From VGWB01 sp964614245 (lineage in GTDB: Bacteria > Bacteroidota > Ignavibacteria > UBA10030): DNA of 6,768 bases. The notes under the pieces were generated by a model. The model saw only the letters and a list, made by a program, of their open reading frames with translations. It was not told the origin of the DNA and did not search any database. Positions 6,381 to 6,768 of the stretch are shown one piece after another. Where the stretch lies: contig CAZTKU010000160.1 in assembly GCA_964614245.1 (NCBI GenBank), positions 1-6,768 on the forward strand, read 5' to 3'. A program made the translations under genes and the position numbers. Position 1 is the first letter of the stretch. Each line of letters opens with the position of its first letter.

Positions 6381-6587
6381 ATGCGCCACGTAGCCTTCGC
6401 AATATCCCTTCTGGCCTTCTGTATTGCTCACGTAGTCGGCGCCGAGCGCAAAAAGGCCTCAAAGGCAGGGGAAAACGACCGAAAGGAATTGACGGTGGAA
6501 ATTCAACCTGCGAAACGCTACATTAAGTGGAACCATTCAGTACCCATTACCAACCAACTCAAAGACGGCGAAATGTATGCCTACTGA
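6381..6587 (+). CDS. Small hypothetical protein with signal-peptide-like N-terminus
   Basis: This open frame encodes 68 residues. The start (MRHVAFAISLLAFCIAHVVG, then AERKK) looks like a Sec signal peptide, with possible cleavage after GA near residue 21. If so, the mature part is only about 47 residues and is highly charged at first (ERKKASKAGENDRKE). The cysteine at 14 is not in a proper lipobox. No Shine-Dalgarno is clear before the ATG. It ends by overlapping the next candidate frame by 11 bases, which resembles translational coupling. I recognise no family. It may be a genuine small secreted protein, the remnant of a longer gene, or a chance frame; a second frame is also open across 6238-6526, which lowers confidence. 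Confidence 0.4.
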   Translation: MRHVAFAISLLAFCIAHVVGAERKKASKAGENDRKELTVEIQPAKRYIKWNHSVPITNQLKDGEMYAY

Positions 6588-6768
6588 AAAAGCCCCACTG
6601 GACGAAGGTACTCTTCGGGAACAGTATGACGAACTAGTTAGGCGCGGTGAGACGCATTCCCCGGGTATCAACGACCTTCTAAGTCTGTTTCAACGACAAC
6701 AGGAGGGGCTGAAACAGAGTCAGGAGTTCCTTCAACTATTTCGACAAATCTTCACTTCTTCGACATCT
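6577..6768 (+). CDS. Hypothetical protein, 3' partial, with helical/coiled-coil-like segment
   Basis: A frame from the ATG at 6577 stays open for 64 codons to the window edge and must continue beyond it. It starts MPTEKAPLDEGTLREQYDEL and continues through a segment rich in Leu, Gln and Phe (NDLLSLFQRQQEGLK, then SQEFLQLFRQIF) that would make an amphipathic helix or coiled coil. There is no signal peptide, so it would be cytoplasmic unless it carries later membrane segments. It overlaps the 68-residue frame by 11 bases, and no good Shine-Dalgarno is seen. Base composition is lower in GC than the upstream genes. I do not recognise the family. Alternatives are an N-terminal domain of a larger effector or regulator, or a chance frame. 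Confidence 0.4.
   Translation, partial: MPTEKAPLDEGTLREQYDELVRRGETHSPGINDLLSLFQRQQEGLKQSQEFLQLFRQIFTSSTS

Noticed and set aside
6482..6495. AAAGGAATTGACGG is identical to a 14-base stretch of the universal 16S rRNA region near E. coli position 910-925.
   Set aside because: Flanking sequence does not follow 16S rRNA (the next conserved GGGGCCCGCAC is absent) and no other rRNA segments are found, so this is treated as chance inside the small candidate gene.
6038..6526. 162-codon + strand frame crossing the end of the DUF4350-like gene into the gap.
   Set aside because: The first 200 bases are out of frame within a well-supported gene, and the rest is Arg/Ser/Gly-rich low-complexity protein without a recognisable pattern or ribosome site.

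Overview
The window reads as part of a carbohydrate-utilisation locus from a bacterium of the Fibrobacterota-Chlorobiota-Bacteroidota group, probably an Ignavibacteria-like lineage. The evidence is a PorV/PorQ-type outer-membrane protein directly behind a large secreted protein whose C-terminus resembles a type IX secretion (T9SS) sorting domain, clear Shine-Dalgarno sequences on several genes, and a GC content in the mid-fifties (hand estimate). The exact taxon is inference.

All convincing genes lie on the + strand. Bases 1-1659 hold the 3' part of a secreted beta-rich protein with a fibronectin-III-like segment and a C-terminal sorting-type domain; its true start is upstream of the window. 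After 22 bases comes a PorV/PorQ-family beta-barrel (1682-2701). After another 11 bases comes a predicted lipoprotein of glycoside hydrolase family 105 (2713-3966), which should remove the unsaturated uronic acid left by a polysaccharide lyase (rhamnogalacturonan/pectin type, or a related acidic glycan). A LacI-family regulator follows (4028-5107), then a 164-base gap with a perfect tandem 9-mer. Next is a secreted protein (5272-6237) made almost entirely of the module that I recall being attached to GH88/GH105 hydrolases in many Bacteroidota (DUF4350-like, glutamine-amidotransferase-like fold).

The working model is as follows. The first two genes belong to secretion or outer-membrane handling of a surface protein. 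The GH105 lipoprotein trims unsaturated oligosaccharides outside the cytoplasm. The LacI protein senses a sugar product and controls the locus. The DUF4350-like protein assists the hydrolase or acts on the same substrate by an unknown mechanism. No polysaccharide lyase, SusC or SusD is visible inside the window; these may lie upstream.

The last ~530 bases (6238-6768) differ from the rest. A 143-base stretch without a gene carries an orphan Shine-Dalgarno-like sequence and a small hairpin. It is followed by two short overlapping candidate genes: a 68-residue protein with a signal-peptide-like start, and an open frame of at least 64 codons that runs off the window. I recognise neither. GC drops to about 47% over the last 288 bases by hand count, so this may be the edge of a different genomic segment.
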